From contig JAKZAN010000007.1 in assembly GCA_023053545.1 (NCBI GenBank), positions 1,302,001 to 1,366,000 on the forward strand: a DNA stretch of 64,000 nt, written 5' to 3'. The translations under genes and the position numbers were made by a program. This DNA comes from Lepidurus packardi (lineage: Eukaryota > Arthropoda > Branchiopoda > Notostraca > Triopsidae). How positions within the stretch are numbered: the stretch's first letter is position 1; each line of letters opens with the position of its first letter. The notes under the pieces are model-generated. The model made no database searches. It was not told the DNA's origin and was given only the letters and a program-made list of their open reading frames with translations. Shown piece after piece: positions 1 to 13,281 of the stretch.

Positions 1-732
1 TTTAAGCCAGAACCAGCAATATGGCGCCTGCGTTTTCCTTTATGATTTTGTAATTGTTATTGTCTTGATGTAGTATTTCGTTGCAACTTAGAAAAGGTGA
101 AATTTGTCAAGTCACTACGGTAAGAAATTTTCAAGTGGGTAATATTTCGATTATAACTTGCAGTCACTGAGTTATTGATGTATTCATCCTTCCCGAAACA
201 GAGCTATCTACTTTCTTCGTACCGTTAGGTGGGGTTCATAGTGGTGGTAATTCGGTTTTGGCAATGGCAAAATGACGTGTTAGTATATAATAATATAATA
301 ATTTGAAAGCAGACGAGTGGTACAATTGACTAGCATCCGTAACGTTAGTCGAGCTTGACCTTACTTCGCTCGGTAGCATTTTTTATGGGGTACTACTTGA
401 TACTCACGGAAGTAGGAAATCGCAGGATTTTTTTCCCTAAATAATAACGGGAATATAACCATTTACATTCAAAGCTGATGTACTTGGTCACGTATAAAAA
501 TGGAATGCCCTACTACAGAGGCGTATAACTGTCACGATTTAATTGTTCATTAATACGCTGCAGCGCAAAAGCACGCGTAGAACTCAGCGTGCGGTAACAT
601 AACCCGTAATGAAAATGCACAAAATACAACAAAAGAGGGCAGTAAAGCAGCTATGTGCAAATTAGATTAACTTCTGCCAGGTAAGGAATTAATTATGTAA
701 AATTTTTGGCTAACTAAGACAATGTTTGGAAA
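1..732. other. Intergenic, downstream of CUEDC2
   Basis: No coding exon, RNA gene or repeat was recognised. The right part probably includes the 3' UTR of the minus-strand CUEDC2-like gene. Confidence 0.5.
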
Positions 733-1951
733 TCAGTGAAACCGGTATTGACGAGCGGGTTTCAGAGAAACATAAGTTTTCTTGATTTCTTCTTTATCTT
801 CCTTGTCGTTTTTAATTTCGGTAAACTTTTCTCCTTTGATGGTTACCACTTTGTTGTCTAAATATCGTACCAGTTTTTTTGGTTGCTATAGAATTGAGCA
901 TGGTAAGAAATAAATAATAGTTGTATAATAGAAAAGTTACTTGTTTTAAAGGAGGAGGCCTGTGTTCCCTTTGATCTTCATCTTTATCAACGTAAGAATA
1001 TTTGGCAATTATTTTTTTCTTCATGGATTTATCATCCAAACAAGATTTGGGTTTGAATACCGCTGAGCTCTAAAAATAATTCCTTTAAGTATACTCTGGT
1101 TTAAACGTCTCGTTTACTTCTACCTCGTATGCTGGTAGGCTTTCGCCTATTTCTTGTCGGTGTAAAACTAACTGTGCTGCTCTATCAACAGTGCCATTGG
1201 CCAACATTAGACAATGAGATAATTCGTTAGCGCAAGAGGAAGGAAACATTTCACTTAGCAGCTCGAGTTCCGCTGTGAACTCGTTTTCCTGATGGAAAAA
1301 AAGGAATTAGTCACAATAGTATGTCTTCCATTTACCAAGACATACATATACGTTTGTAATATCTGTTGAGTCTGTACTTAAGTCGCTACACTCTGATAGC
1401 CGAGGAGATCTTTTACAACATGCTTCTTCAGATTCCGAAGTCCGAGGTGACCTTTTGGTTTTAACGGGTGGAGTATACGATAATGTAAAATTAGACTGGC
1501 AAAACGAACCAGAAAGTTCGCCTGTAGTGTAAGAAAAATGTATTAAGATTCTTCCTTTAGGATTGAATAAGTGGGTTTCACCTTTGCTTTTGAAACTATT
1601 CATGTAAAATGAAAGATCGAATAACCATTTGCATATCTTTCCATGAGGAATGGTGGAAAATTCTGGAAAGTAGGCCGCTAGCATCTCACTAAAGGCTTCC
1701 ACATCAAATGTTTCTTCAGAACTACCTTCCATGCCCAGTTCTTCCATGATACTGACGACATAATTTAGCACAATATCATCCACAGGACTGTTAAAAAAAT
1801 GACCATAAGAAAAACTCGAATGATCTATTACCAAGCCTTTGCGGAAACAAGTTTAACTAATCGGTTACCTCAGGACTGCATTTGTTATGTTTTCCTTCAG
1901 AAAAGACAAAAGAGATTCTTTAACAAAGTCTTCTAATCCATCCTGGCTCAT
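733..1951 (-). CDS. CUEDC2: CUE domain-containing protein 2 (CUEDC2-like)
   Basis: CUEDC2 is a ubiquitin-binding adaptor; in mammals it is linked to NF-kB (IKK) dephosphorylation and to receptor turnover. The gene reads as five exons. Exon 1 starts at ATG 1949-1951 ([17 protein letters not shown]) and ends at 1869. Exon 2 starts at 1787 and carries [19 protein letters not shown] and [13 protein letters not shown], the typical N-terminal family block. The next exon carries the CUE-like segment with [16 protein letters not shown]. The last two carry [20 protein letters not shown] and then [12 protein letters not shown], ending in [11 protein letters not shown], which is the conserved family C-terminus. 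Intron 1 (1788-1868) has GT-AG ends and keeps phase. A start inside exon 2 would lose the conserved N-terminal helix, so the upstream ATG is preferred. It diverges from SPCS3. Confidence 0.9.
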
Positions 1952-2593
1952 CACGAAATCAGACGAGAATAAATTGTATTATTCAATTAGCCTTTTCCAA
2001 GTCGGTTACACAAGCTGTGCAGCTTTGTCTCTAATGTTTAAAAGTTCAGCCTTAGGGAGATTCTTTGTTTTTCTATCTTCAGTTGCTGAAAGGCGAATGG
2101 TACCTTGCTTACGACCGTACTACCCGCACCGTTCGCTGCTTCCGGCTAAAAACCAACGGTGCGCTCAGTTTACTCGAGGTATTCAGTTCTAGATTAAACC
2201 CAACCCGCTGAAGACTCACTTGTATTACGCCACAGTCTTTATATCGCTACAGTTGAATAACAGTATACTTAATACAATCAAATTCAGTATTTAAATCAAA
2301 CATTAATATTTGAATTCAATCCAATATTTGAACGAATTCATATATTAATATCTATAAGCTGGAAGACATCGCCTTACCGATCGCATTATAGTTCAGGCTG
2401 CTGGACTCAGCGCTGAGCAAACCGGAACTTGAGCAAGAAAAAAGCCGGTTCCTTGCGGATCGAAAAGGCAGACGTGTAGGCTCACGTATATTAAGGCCGA
2501 AAATAGTTACCACTAGGTTCATAAAGTTTACCGTTTCGTTGGACACTTGGGTTTCTGTAGTAACAAATTATCTTTTCAGAAAACTCATTCAAA
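1952..2593. promoter_or_regulatory. Shared upstream region of CUEDC2 and SPCS3
   Basis: This 642-bp spacer separates two start codons that point away from each other, so it should hold both promoters. No TATA box or other defined motif was identified. Near 2280-2345 there is an AT-rich run of short imperfect repeats built on 'aatattt' and 'attcaa'. Confidence 0.5.
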
Positions 2594-4088
2594 ATGTATT
2601 CGTTCTTAACCCGAGGAAATGCTATTCTAACTTTCACACTTACGGCTCTTGCTGGGATGACATTTTGTTGTTTTGTGTCTACTTCAATGTTAGACTATAA
2701 AGCTGACGTAAACGTATCTTCAGTCAGAGTTCTAGTGTGAGTACAAATGTCTATTTCGTCGCGTTTTGACTGGCTTTGCTTTTGTCTCAATCTATCTTTG
2801 TGAGCCTGTTACTTTAACCTTGTATTATTCATGGCACATTTGGTAGAGGTGCATCGCTTAATTTTAATTGTTGTAGTTGCATAGTTGATTGTTATATTGC
2901 ATGAATTAATCACATATTTTCAATATCTTAGTAAGAATGTTCCTGACTACAGCTCCTCCCGCGAGAAAACGGATCTTGGGTTCCTAACGTTCAACCTGGA
3001 AGCAAATATCCTTTCGTCAAATGCGCTACAATTTGAAATCTATTTTTATGTTTCCTTAATCAGGTTCAATAATGCTTTGTCAGTATTAATTTCCTTAACT
3101 CTAGCACACATCTTACCCCTCTCCTGAATTGGAACTGTAAGCAGCTTTTCGTGTATCTAGCAGCCGAGTATGAGACGAGTGATAACAAACTGAATCAAGT
3201 AAAATTATTTATACTTCCTCTACCATACTATCTACACAAACACTACAGGTTATTTTGTGGGATAAAATCATCAAACGGGGTGAAAATGCGAGGTTGAACA
3301 TCCAGAATATGAACACGAAATACTACTTCTGGGATGATGGCAACAATCTCAAGTAAGTGTTAAAGACTAACCTGCTACGTAGTACTTCTAGGAGTGATAA
3401 AATGTATATAAATAAGACCTTACCGTAGACTTTTTTTTTACAAACTAGAGGGAAGTTTTCTGCCGTTAAATGCTTCTCTTAGTAAAAGAAACACACAATC
3501 TTGGAGATCGCCAAGCTCGCAAGCAAGCTTGAAGTTCGCATGCTGATATATTACACAGTGCTGAGCAGTCCGTATTTCTTACCGTGCTAAATTCACATGG
3601 GCAAAAAAGTATTTCTCAAGCATGAAAGCATTCACCGGAAAAATTTCAGATTTAAAACGTATATCGAAAAGAAGTGTTTATCATGGCCAGAATCTTTCAC
3701 CGGAAAATCTTACATTTTTAAGCGTTGCACTGTCTAAGTATAATTCGTAAATGGCTCTTTTCCTAAATGAAGTCTTTAAACTTAAAATTTTGCGAATGTA
3801 CACATTGAAGTTTAAACTCGGAGAAAGGCAGGAGAAAGAAAACCATGGTACACAACCAGTCATAACCAAGCTGCAAGTTAATGTATAAATAAATAAATAA
3901 ATTAATAATAAATTAATAAATTTTCACAAAATACCCTTAACTTAATATATTTCTTTAGGGGCCACAAAAATGTGACGCTGCTTTTATCATGGAATGTGAT
4001 TTCAAACGCTGGACTACTGCCCTTAGTGAGTGGATCGGGTTCGCACAGTTTTCAGTTTCCTACAGAATACGCTTCGACTAGAGCTTAA
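2594..4088 (+). CDS. SPCS3: Signal peptidase complex subunit 3
   Basis: SPCS3 (SPC22/23) is an ER type II membrane protein needed for signal peptidase activity. It reads as five exons. The first (ATG 2594) encodes [20 protein letters not shown] and the single N-terminal membrane anchor. Later exons give [18 protein letters not shown], then [20 protein letters not shown], then [20 protein letters not shown] with [11 protein letters not shown]. After an intron of about 600 bp the last exon (from about 3958) gives [20 protein letters not shown] and a short tail to the stop at 4086-4088. All blocks match the family in order and the splice phases agree. Length, about 175-180 residues, is normal for the family. 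Short open frames inside the large intron have no homology signal. Confidence 0.93.
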
Positions 4089-5286
4089 CTGTGCTATTGC
4101 AATACATTTATTGTAAGGACATAAAACATTTCGTAAAGCTTAATGGTAGTTCTAAGCTTAAAGCTTAGGTATGGTAGTTCAGTCATTCACCGATCTATGC
4201 AAAGTTGCTCTCATAGTTATAACGTATCTTTTCATGATGCACAAAATGTTTAGTTCGAAGATCATGGGAAATCTTAGCTGAATGTATCAGTGTTGGACAA
4301 CCGCGCTTGACGTCACAGAGGAGCTAAAAGATTCAAAACTCGCTTCCAGATCAATGCCTTGTCAGAAAATTACGTTGTAAGTTCTCTGACACGTCATGAG
4401 TTTCATGTCAAGGAAGATAGAGAGCCAGTTTATATTCTTTACTTTAACAAAACTGAAAACCCCCAAAAAACAGACTTACTCAGCCTCGAATTATTAAAGC
4501 TACTACATAGTCAAGTAGTCTGAATTTGGTATTCGGATATGTATTTATAATTATAGTAATGGCTGAGATACGTGTAAGTTCCTCTGATAACCAACACAAC
4601 AACGCCGGAACCCAAACCGGAAGCTACCCTCAGAAATGCTGCGACGAAATACTAGACTTCGGCGCGCTCGCCTCTGCTGTGCGCACTATCTCACTGTAAT
4701 ATCATTTCTACTCATATTTTATCAGTACGTCGGGTTGTAACGAAAAATTGTTTATCGAAACTTAGTATGTATGAATCATAATTCACAATAACCTTTATGG
4801 ATTTACGGATTCCTGGAATGTTATCTGTTTTGTCGCTTTCCGTTTTATGTCATGAAGTATATGTTTGGAAATTATCTGACATCTTTTTCTTGGCAATGGC
4901 AAGTTCAGTCAAAGTTTAATGACAGAGCAAGGTGTCATTGACATTTACTTTCGAAAAAATCGCAACTAGCATAGATGTTTATTAGCATATGAATGTGCCA
5001 TCATAGATTCTTTGAAACGAACGTAAATGCCAGCATATATGTCACCTAACTTCCTGTTTTCTTATTTCACAAGATAACAGCATACGTGTCATAGAAACAC
5101 CGAAGTCTTTTAGTCAACATTACTTAGTTTTTATCATGCACTCACCAAGGAAACCGATAAATCTTGCATTCTTGCTATCTAGGCAGCGATAAGGAAATAA
5201 CGGTTTCTTCAACATAACAGCCATGGGACGAGTGTTAGTTGATTGCATACCGGTGTTCATTATACAGAGTTTTTAAAATTTTCGAA
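4089..5286. other. Intergenic SPCS3-tetraspanin
   Basis: About 1.2 kb without a recognisable exon. It should contain the SPCS3 3' UTR and the tetraspanin promoter. A less AT-rich patch at about 4590-4690 stands out but shows no defined motif. Confidence 0.45.
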
Positions 5287-6610
5287 ATGAGAAGGAATAC
5301 GGGGGAAGGGCAAATAAGATGCCTTAAGTATTTTCTAATGGGTTTTAACGTTGCGTCATTGGTAAGTGTTATTTTTTGTTTGTATGGCGCCTGATTATTT
5401 TGTTAATTCTTAACCAAGAGACTAATTCTTAACCAAGCTAAAATCATCCCCAAGGGTTCGATCTACGGGGGCTTTTTCTTGTTCATTTCGTCAAAGCCCA
5501 AAAGTAACAGGAAAATCACAGTGATATAATGTTTAGCTTCATTTTAAAACTTTGATACAGGTTCCCTTCGGAAAGAGACATAATGGTTGTTCGATTTAAA
5601 TTAAAAGTCTAGGTAAATTACATTCCCTGAAGATTGCGTAAGTATTCCCTGGGGTGCATTAGGAAGCGCTACAGGGAATGCCCTAGTGCGCTGGGAGCAT
5701 TTTTTTTGCTTAACCAAATGTACATATGATATAAAGAATGCATTAGTTAATTTATTTAACGAGTGTCAGTCAAACGCTTTCTGTCATTCTAGCTACTGGC
5801 CCTCGTTATTTTTGGCCTGGCCATTTGGATTCGGTTTGATTGGGATTTTAAAGAGTACGTATATCAACTTGGGATGTATCAAATATGGACTGGTGACTAT
5901 ATCCTCCTGGCGGCAGCATGCGTTGTCATTGTAATATCCGTGTTTGGGTGTTTCGGTACGGTTACAGAAAACACATTTGTTCTTGGAACGGTAACATGAA
6001 TTCCACTTTTCGGAAAGAATACTAACGATGTTTATCGTACCAGTATGGCCTTCTGATGATGTTATGTTTCGTTCTGGAGCTCGCTGGCTTAGCGTATTTA
6101 TTGGATCACGGAACTCTTTGGTCTAAAATTACGTGGTGGCTGCGTGACAAGTTTTATTACTTGATTTACGTAGAAGACTATGACTGGAGAGCTTCTCGAA
6201 TCCTTCGTATTATGCAAGAAAGAGTAAGCATATTGTTTATAATAAGCTTAAAATATGTAAACATGTTTTTAGATTGGTTGCTGCGGTTCATACAATTATC
6301 GTGACTACGACTTGGTTAATAAGCCAGTTCCTGCCGTATGTAGGGACCCTGCGAGTGGCAATCGATGGGAGTTTGGCTGTTATATACGCATTTCACGGTA
6401 CTTGGAAGAAAGAAGCGGATGGATCTCTGGGGTGGCCCTCTTTTTGGCCGTACTACAGGTAAATTCAAATAAAATACGGAGGATTGTGTGTAATTATTTA
6501 CCTCTTTTAAGATATTTGGAATATTAGCTGCGTTTCTGTTGAAGTGGCGAATAACGAAACAGGAGACGGAAGGAAAAGTTTACAATCCAGTAGTTAAGAT
6601 GCGTTCATAA
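5287..6610 (+). CDS. Tetraspanin, Tsp2A-like
   Basis: Tetraspanins organise membrane microdomains; insect Tsp2A acts in smooth septate junctions of gut epithelium. Exon 1 gives MRRNTGEGQIRCLKYFLMGF. Exon 2 (from about 5793) completes membrane segment 1 and carries segment 2 (YILLAAACVVIVISVFGCFG). Exon 3 (from about 6044) has segment 3 (YGLLMMLCFVLELAGLAYLL) and the start of the large extracellular loop. Exon 4 has IGCCGSYNYRDY, the diagnostic CCG motif, then PVPAVCRDPASGNRWEFGC and the start of segment 4. The last exon ends KVYNPVVKMRS. The CRDxxSGN stretch after CCG is what suggests a Tsp2A-like member rather than a CD63 type; that assignment is from memory. It converges on CrebA. Confidence 0.88.
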
Positions 6611-7547
6611 TCATTATTTAATGTACCTTTTGTGTACTGAAACGTTTTGTGTCTAATTTTCTTGAATCAAATTAGCTTAGTAATCCTGACAATCACGAAT
6701 TATTAGCCTTTTTTAACAAAGAAATCAGATTAGCTGGAATCATTAGTGTAAAAATACATACCACTGATTTCTTCAAATGAGTGTACTGTACTTACATTAC
6801 GTTATACAAGGTGGTAGATGTATTTATTCGAGAAGATCGCCTGTAAGATTTCCTTCTGATGTTTTAGTCCCCTAAAATCGTAATCCGCAGGGTTCGGTTT
6901 CACGGCGGTAAAAAAAAAAAAACAGATCCACCGTTCCCCTTAGTGTCTGTTATAGGTATAATCATGTTGGATTCCTTGTCGAATTTCTGGAAGAAATGGA
7001 AGTTCTCGTCCTATGTGCGGTACTATATAGTTCCCGTTCTTTTTCTTATTGTGGAATCACATTAATCGTGCAGGCATCTGCACATGAAACCTAGTACGCC
7101 TGTCTCATGCAAGAATGGATTCAGAAGGAAGAGGGTGGACAAAGTCGCCAATTGTATTCAGCAGCCATAAACTGCTGCAATGCCAACGTCTGTGGTGGTA
7201 AACACTTGAGATGGTATTGGAATAGATAAGAAAAATATCAAGCAAAATGTTCATACGTTGCAACAATAACGTCAAACATGAGCTTACAGAAAAGGAATTA
7301 CCACGGTGCCTCACAGCAGGCAAAAAGTTGTGCGAATGGTATGAAAGAGCTAGTGCAAAATTTCTGGCAAAAACCGAAAGCCGGTCTATGTCACTTACGG
7401 AAATGAACAAGAAGTTGGCAAGAGTAAGTCACCAGCTAAGAGAGAAGACAGTCTCTTGCGAAAGCTGTAAGGCTTTCACAATGAACATATAGTACCCTAC
7501 TTGGACGGATAGCTTGTATCGTACAAAACGTTTTGCTTTGCTGCTAG
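6611..7547. other. Convergent spacer tetraspanin-CrebA
   Basis: The 3' ends of the plus-strand tetraspanin and minus-strand CrebA face each other here, so both 3' UTRs are expected. An 81-codon plus-strand open frame at 7247-7492 is discussed in the findings; it has no recognised domain. Confidence 0.45.
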
Positions 7548-10500
7548 TCAATTAGCAGCAGATGTAATTACCATAGAGAGTGCCGTCGATCGATTCTTGT
7601 CCATTTTGTGTAATTGATTCAAAGAATCTTCCAGATTTCTTAGCTGATTTTGCAGGCTGGCATTGGTAGATTCCAGTTCCATAACACGTCTGCGAAATTC
7701 CATATTCTCCGCTGCCAACATGTCAGACCGTCTTTCTAAGGCATCCAAATATTCTTTTTTCTTCCGACGACTTTCTTGAGCAGAGATCTACAATAGATGA
7801 CATTTCTCACTTAAAAAATTCGTTAAATTTACAATATCGCTACCTTATTTTTTATCTTACGACGAATTTTCTTTAAAGATTTTTCTTCAACTTTGGTTAA
7901 AGGGAACTTAACGGGAACTGGGTAACCTTCTGCTATCAAACTTCGCTTCTCTTCTTCTGTCAAATGAATAGTGCCAGAGCCGCTCTTCTGAAACAATCAT
8001 CATGTACTATATATTAGTGAAGAATTCCTTCACATTACCGGCTGAGAACTAATATGCGGGCTAATAATAGGGTGTCGACTGTGGTAACCAGCATTGCCTA
8101 ATGTATCACTGACGGATAACAAGAAGCCTTTGGATGATAAGGCATTTACTGAATGTAGTTGCGACGCCGATTCACGATCACGTATTGGAGAGAACCCACC
8201 TTCGCAGTCACTTGTGTTCGACGAAGGTGGGGTAGGCGGTAGGAATGCCCCTCCTTAGTGTAAAAAAAAAGTCAAAACTAAGTGAGAGTAAAGCTATAAG
8301 CATATTCCGTTACTTGGTTGTGGTTCCATTTTAACATTACGCTGCGTAAATTCCATTTCGTTGAGGTTTGAATGCTTAGCTTGATTAACACCGGACACAA
8401 AACTGAAAGCATTGGATAAAGCATTGGATCCGTTGTCCATCATCTGTAAGATATAGTAAAAGTTAATTTTGATGGAGCCTTTGGGTAACGCAGACCCAAC
8501 AGAATATAGACCCACCTTAGACATAAAAAGACTAGAAGACTGAGATTCTGATAAAACAGATGGACTAGACCGGTCACGCTGTGCATAATGACAGGTCACT
8601 GCGTTAGCGGTAGTGAAAACATTAACCTTCGGAAGGTACGGATATTCCATAATGGCATTTGGTTGCCCATGAGAACTCAGTTCCATTGGCATAGAAGGCG
8701 TAGTGGACAGCAATGGCGTCATCGTTAAATTGTGGCCAGGTTCTGCTTGTGGAGATCCTGGCTGACTTAAAGGCTCCGTTTTTATATGAAGCGGTAGTAA
8801 CGTTACCGAGATAGAACCATGGGATGTTTCTTTATTCTCCGTGGGATTGGGGGAATGTCTCCTAGTATGTTCGTGCTCAGAAATAGCAGCTATTTCACAC
8901 TCTTCTGTATCTGTGGGAAAGCAAGTACAAAAGTACGTAAGCTTATGTATATTCTTTAGTCATTACATTACTCTTGTAAGCAGGTAAAACCTAACAGACA
9001 AATAGAATTATGTAAGAAACTGGTAAGGAAACGATAGGAAGCAGTTCAGTGTGGTGTATGGAGAAGGCGATGAGCGGTTACAGTTGGGTCAGGTAGGGAC
9101 CAAAATTAAACGGAATTTATGATAACAAGCAGGATGCGATCTGGATAATAAGTACGGACGCCGCAGCTGTGTAGTTTGTAGTTACGAACAATAGCAGATA
9201 TTCAAAGTGAACACCTGTTCTACACACTTGTGAACCAAAAGAGAATAACTTTATACAAATTATGACGTCAGTGACTAGTCCTTCTTTCTCTCACCGAATT
9301 GTTTTTCTGTCATCCTATAGGTTACGTATTCCTAGCATTCAATACGTTGCCGGTCAGTACGTAACAGATATTTTAGGCCGAAATGTTGACTTGGAATAGG
9401 TCGATTACATGACATTTGATGTACATGCAAGGTACGTTGATCGGATCTAACACTGCAAGGTATATGAATTGTTTCTACCATGACGTGAAGACTAACAATT
9501 CAATCTCAATCGATGTATGTCTAAATAGCCATTATAAAATATACGTGATCGTGTCAGGACCTGGATGAAATCTTTATAAATCTCTGATAAGTATTTTCTT
9601 AACAACCAAGAAGCCGGGGGAAAAACGTGAAAAAGTGAAAAACAACTGAAATGCGAAAAAGATATAAACGGAAGGAAGAAAGGGGATGTTATAAGACATC
9701 GTAAGCGATACCAAGTATTTATTAAATTAACCGCTTACGATTCTTGTGGTGGTTTTCTTCCAGGGGGCACGTTCGTTGTTGGGATGAGTGGCAAAGTTGG
9801 TTTTCCGTCAACGGCGTGAAAGCTGAGTTTTCGGTCTGCAAATCGGGACAATATGCTGCATCTGTCATAAGTCGATCCCGTAAGACAATCACAGATTTGA
9901 ACTCCATATCTTCCATCTCGTCCTGAGCCAAGATTATGTTCATACAAGGCCACCCTTCTATTGAACTGGGTTCCTCTAATATGCCGTGTCTCTGTAAGAG
10001 AACATCAAAGATTAGCAAAGACAACTTCAAAAAAATATTTTTTCTTGTTTTCCGGCGCTCGCGCAGCTTCGTAATTAGATTCCCTTGCATACAGGTCAGC
10101 AGCAAGATGCAAGCACAGGGAGACCCACTATAAAAAATACTCTGGACATTATTTAGACTGACAACACGAAGGCATTCCAACAGGTGTTGTCAAACTCCGC
10201 GTAGCATAGGTTCATGGGAGCTGATATTCATAGCACGTAAGGCAAGTTATTTCCGTGTCGTTGATGCATCATCAAGGTACACAGCAAGTTTATTATGGTA
10301 TATTTTAAAAGATATTACTTAAAAAACAGTATTATCTGTTTCTAGCCGAAAAATAACAAACATTCGAACTTATAGATCCTACATTTATCGTATTTATCAT
10401 AAGTCTAGCTACCTTTATATTTGGAAGTTTTATTCCTTAACCTAATTTTAGATAAGCAATTCCGGATTCTTGCATTACTTTTTGTAAACATCAAACTTTC

Positions 10501-11811
10501 ATAATTTCGATTTCTATAGAAGCATGCAAATTCAACAATGGAAAAGTAATTTCGTGATCGAGCTAGTTTCTGTTTCTATATTTAAACACGCAATCGGACT
10601 AATTATAAAACCATTCAACCAGAAGTTCACTGGGTTAGAAGAAAGTTTCTTCTTGAAATGTTTATAACAGACTCTAACTTACAATACAACTACAGAAATG
10701 AAAACGCCCCAGTGTGTATGGAATTCTCATTACCGAACAATCCCTATCTTATATATATTATTCCGTGCCAAGCATAATATCTATCTTCATTTCCGGTAGA
10801 AGGAGTTTTCGGTTGACTGACAAATGATAAAATACCCATATAAATTGTTATATAAATATATAGGCCAAAGCACGGATAAATTTAGGTGCAGTTATTATTG
10901 TTTTAAATACATAAGACAAGTGCTATAATAAGACGACAGCTAACTGAAGCAAATTACGATAGATCATTTGCTAGTTCGAGTAGTTAAGCAAGACAGAATA
11001 CCGGAGGCTCGGATCAAACTTATTTGCTATCATACAGACCCATTTAGGTAGTCCGACACTTGCGTATAGCTGAAGGAGCGAAAAAAATCTTTGAAACAAG
11101 TAAATAATGGGTTTAACAGACCTGCTGCATTCCGCGCGCATCACGGTAGCTTTTCAATAATATAACGTAAATATCCCATTTCAGGGAGAAAAGGAGACAG
11201 TCTGAGAAGGGAGAAATATAATTTCTGTAGTGTGAGGATAAAGCAACTAGAGTATCATTATCTTCTCAAAAAGTGGAAATAATGTTAGGCTCCTGTGGCC
11301 TCCCTCTATGATAACACATCCGGGTGCAAGCTAAGAAGAATTAGTGCTTTCTTCTCACAATGAAAACGATTTATAACTCATGCGTATAAAAACGTCATGC
11401 CAGGGATGATTATTCTCTATTTGTTACTCCAACCTAACCTAGAAATATTAAAACTTACGAAAAATTGTTTGCACAGTAAACCAAAAACTTAGATTACTGT
11501 GAAAGTTGTTCAGACACCAACATTTCAAATGCACTTTAACCTTTGATACAGCCATATCATGCATAAATTCAAGAAAAACTTATCAATTTGGGTGGAAATA
11601 GATAAGACGTTGGAAGAACATACGTTGCAAGTACTGTCTCAGTTGAACTAAACTGTACGTCGCAAAACTAGCTGAAAATGTTACAAAGAATGGAAAGATA
11701 AAAAACACAAGAACTTACGGATACAAAGGATTCCGAGTCCCATAATTCTTGCAGGTCGACAATTTCATCAACAGGCAGTCTAGGATCCATGGTGAAGTGC
11801 TCCAGTGACAT
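7548..11811 (-). CDS. CrebA: CrebA / CREB3-like ER-anchored-type bZIP transcription factor
   Basis: CrebA (CREB3L1/L2 class) controls secretory-pathway genes; in flies it drives secretion in salivary gland and epidermis. Exon 1 (ATG 11809-11811) gives [20 protein letters not shown] and an acidic WDSE patch. After an intron of about 1.7 kb, exon 2 (9739-9991) carries [20 protein letters not shown], matching the conserved N-terminal activation region. Further exons at about 8910-8515, 8443-8310 and 8255-8040 include an IKTEP motif and LPPTPPSS. The exon at about 7990 starts the bZIP region ([20 protein letters not shown], then [13 protein letters not shown]), and the last exon completes it ([18 protein letters not shown]) plus leucine-zipper heptads. 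No membrane segment follows the zipper before the stop, as in fly CrebA and unlike vertebrate CREB3L proteins. Exon phases agree throughout. Confidence 0.92.
9992..11718 (-). other. CrebA intron 1
   Basis: This intron of about 1.7 kb separates the first coding exon from exon 2. Its acceptor reads ctcttacag before AGACACGG on the minus strand, and its donor is GTAAGT. Long first introns often carry enhancers, but no specific site was identified by eye. Confidence 0.6.
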
Positions 11812-13281
11812 TATATAATACACAAACTCCAAACGGTTCAAAATATAGAAACTTGTCTAACTAGGATAAATGTTGATCCAAACGATTTCCGAAGTGAATT
11901 TTCTGGCGTTTTATTTAAAGGTCGAACTATTCAACACTGGCACAATTTTCGTTCACTTTTATAACATTAAAAGTTGCCGGTATATATGCAGTTGTACATC
12001 ACCAATTTTTAACCTCGATATTAATAAGTGAATCGGCGCACTTTCTTCCAGGAGTATCTGAAAATTTGTGCCCCACTAATAAAGCGTATTTTCTAAGTGT
12101 TCCTTTTTATCCCAGCTGCCTGTTGGTCGTAAACACGTGAGTTCACATACGAACCCCGAATACACCTGCCCCTCTGCACGCACCGCAGACGAATGGGAAG
12201 GCTAACGGCAGTAAAACTTTTTGAATCGCCGAAACGTCCCAGGCATCCATACAGAAAAACCTAGAAAAGGGGAGCTTTCTATGGCAGGAAGGGAGACTAG
12301 GTCCAACACACCCGCGTAAATATCTAACTCGCAAGTGCGTTTCAACAGACAATTTTGTTGAAGGAAAGGCTTTTTTCCGTCAAATTTGGACGTGAGTCAG
12401 CTATCCCTAGCCACAATTATCCGCGGATTGACAAAAAAAAAACAGAGGAATATTAACGCAATACCACTTGTGATGAAACAAAACCTGTCTTTAGGAACTA
12501 AAAATGCGCAATTTGCTGAATGAATTTGCTTAAGGAAGGCTAAGCTGCAAGAAAGAAGGAGGGATCGGGTTCTTGAGCATGCCCGGGGAACTTAAACGTA
12601 ATTTTCCACCTATTTGGGACAAGTGTTCGACACGGTCTTTACACGTACTCGGACGCGTTCTAGAGCAGATCTAAAAACAACAAGCTTAAACTTTTTTTTT
12701 TGCTACTTCATTAATCCATTGGAACTCATTCTGGCCAAACAAATGATCATGTATGTCCAATATTTTTAAACTTGGAGACACGATATAACGTACATCTACG
12801 AGTACTAGATAGTTAGACACGCAAAAGAGGTCAAAGGGGGCGGTGAAACAGGCGGAGATTAAGGAGCGAGAGTTGAGAGCACGGGGGATAGGGCTGAGAG
12901 GAGAGAAAATAAGTTGAACAAAAGGAAAGACATTCACCACTTACATAATAACATAATAATAGAACGTGCACCGTTAGTACTAAGCGACAATTTCTTAGAC
13001 CAATTATTAAACTCAACTTCCTGTATCCATGTAACCTGGTTCCGGTAACCTTCCGCTTACTAAAGAGAGAAGAGAAACCAGTGCAGAAAAGGATAGAAGC
13101 AGATAAAGGGAAGAATAAGTGACAACATTACAACCAAGAATGGAATAATAATAACAACACAGCACTTTTGTAAATCCAAGAGAAAAACCTATTTGTAGAC
13201 ACAGTTACTTGGTCAACGTAATGAATCCTAATGGTAGTTCGGCTACCGACAACGAACGAGAAGCTTGGACTTCCCAAGCTA
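11812..13281. other. Intergenic CrebA-AP-2 alpha
   Basis: About 1.5 kb containing the CrebA upstream region and probably the AP-2 alpha 3' UTR. Short open frames occur on the minus strand but carry no recognisable domain or splice continuity. A pyrimidine/purine-rich patch lies around 12830-12910. Confidence 0.4.

Noticed and set aside
5405..5475. Possible tRNA because of a 'ggttcgatct' T-loop-like motif
   Set aside because: No acceptor stem, anticodon stem or D-loop could be built around it.
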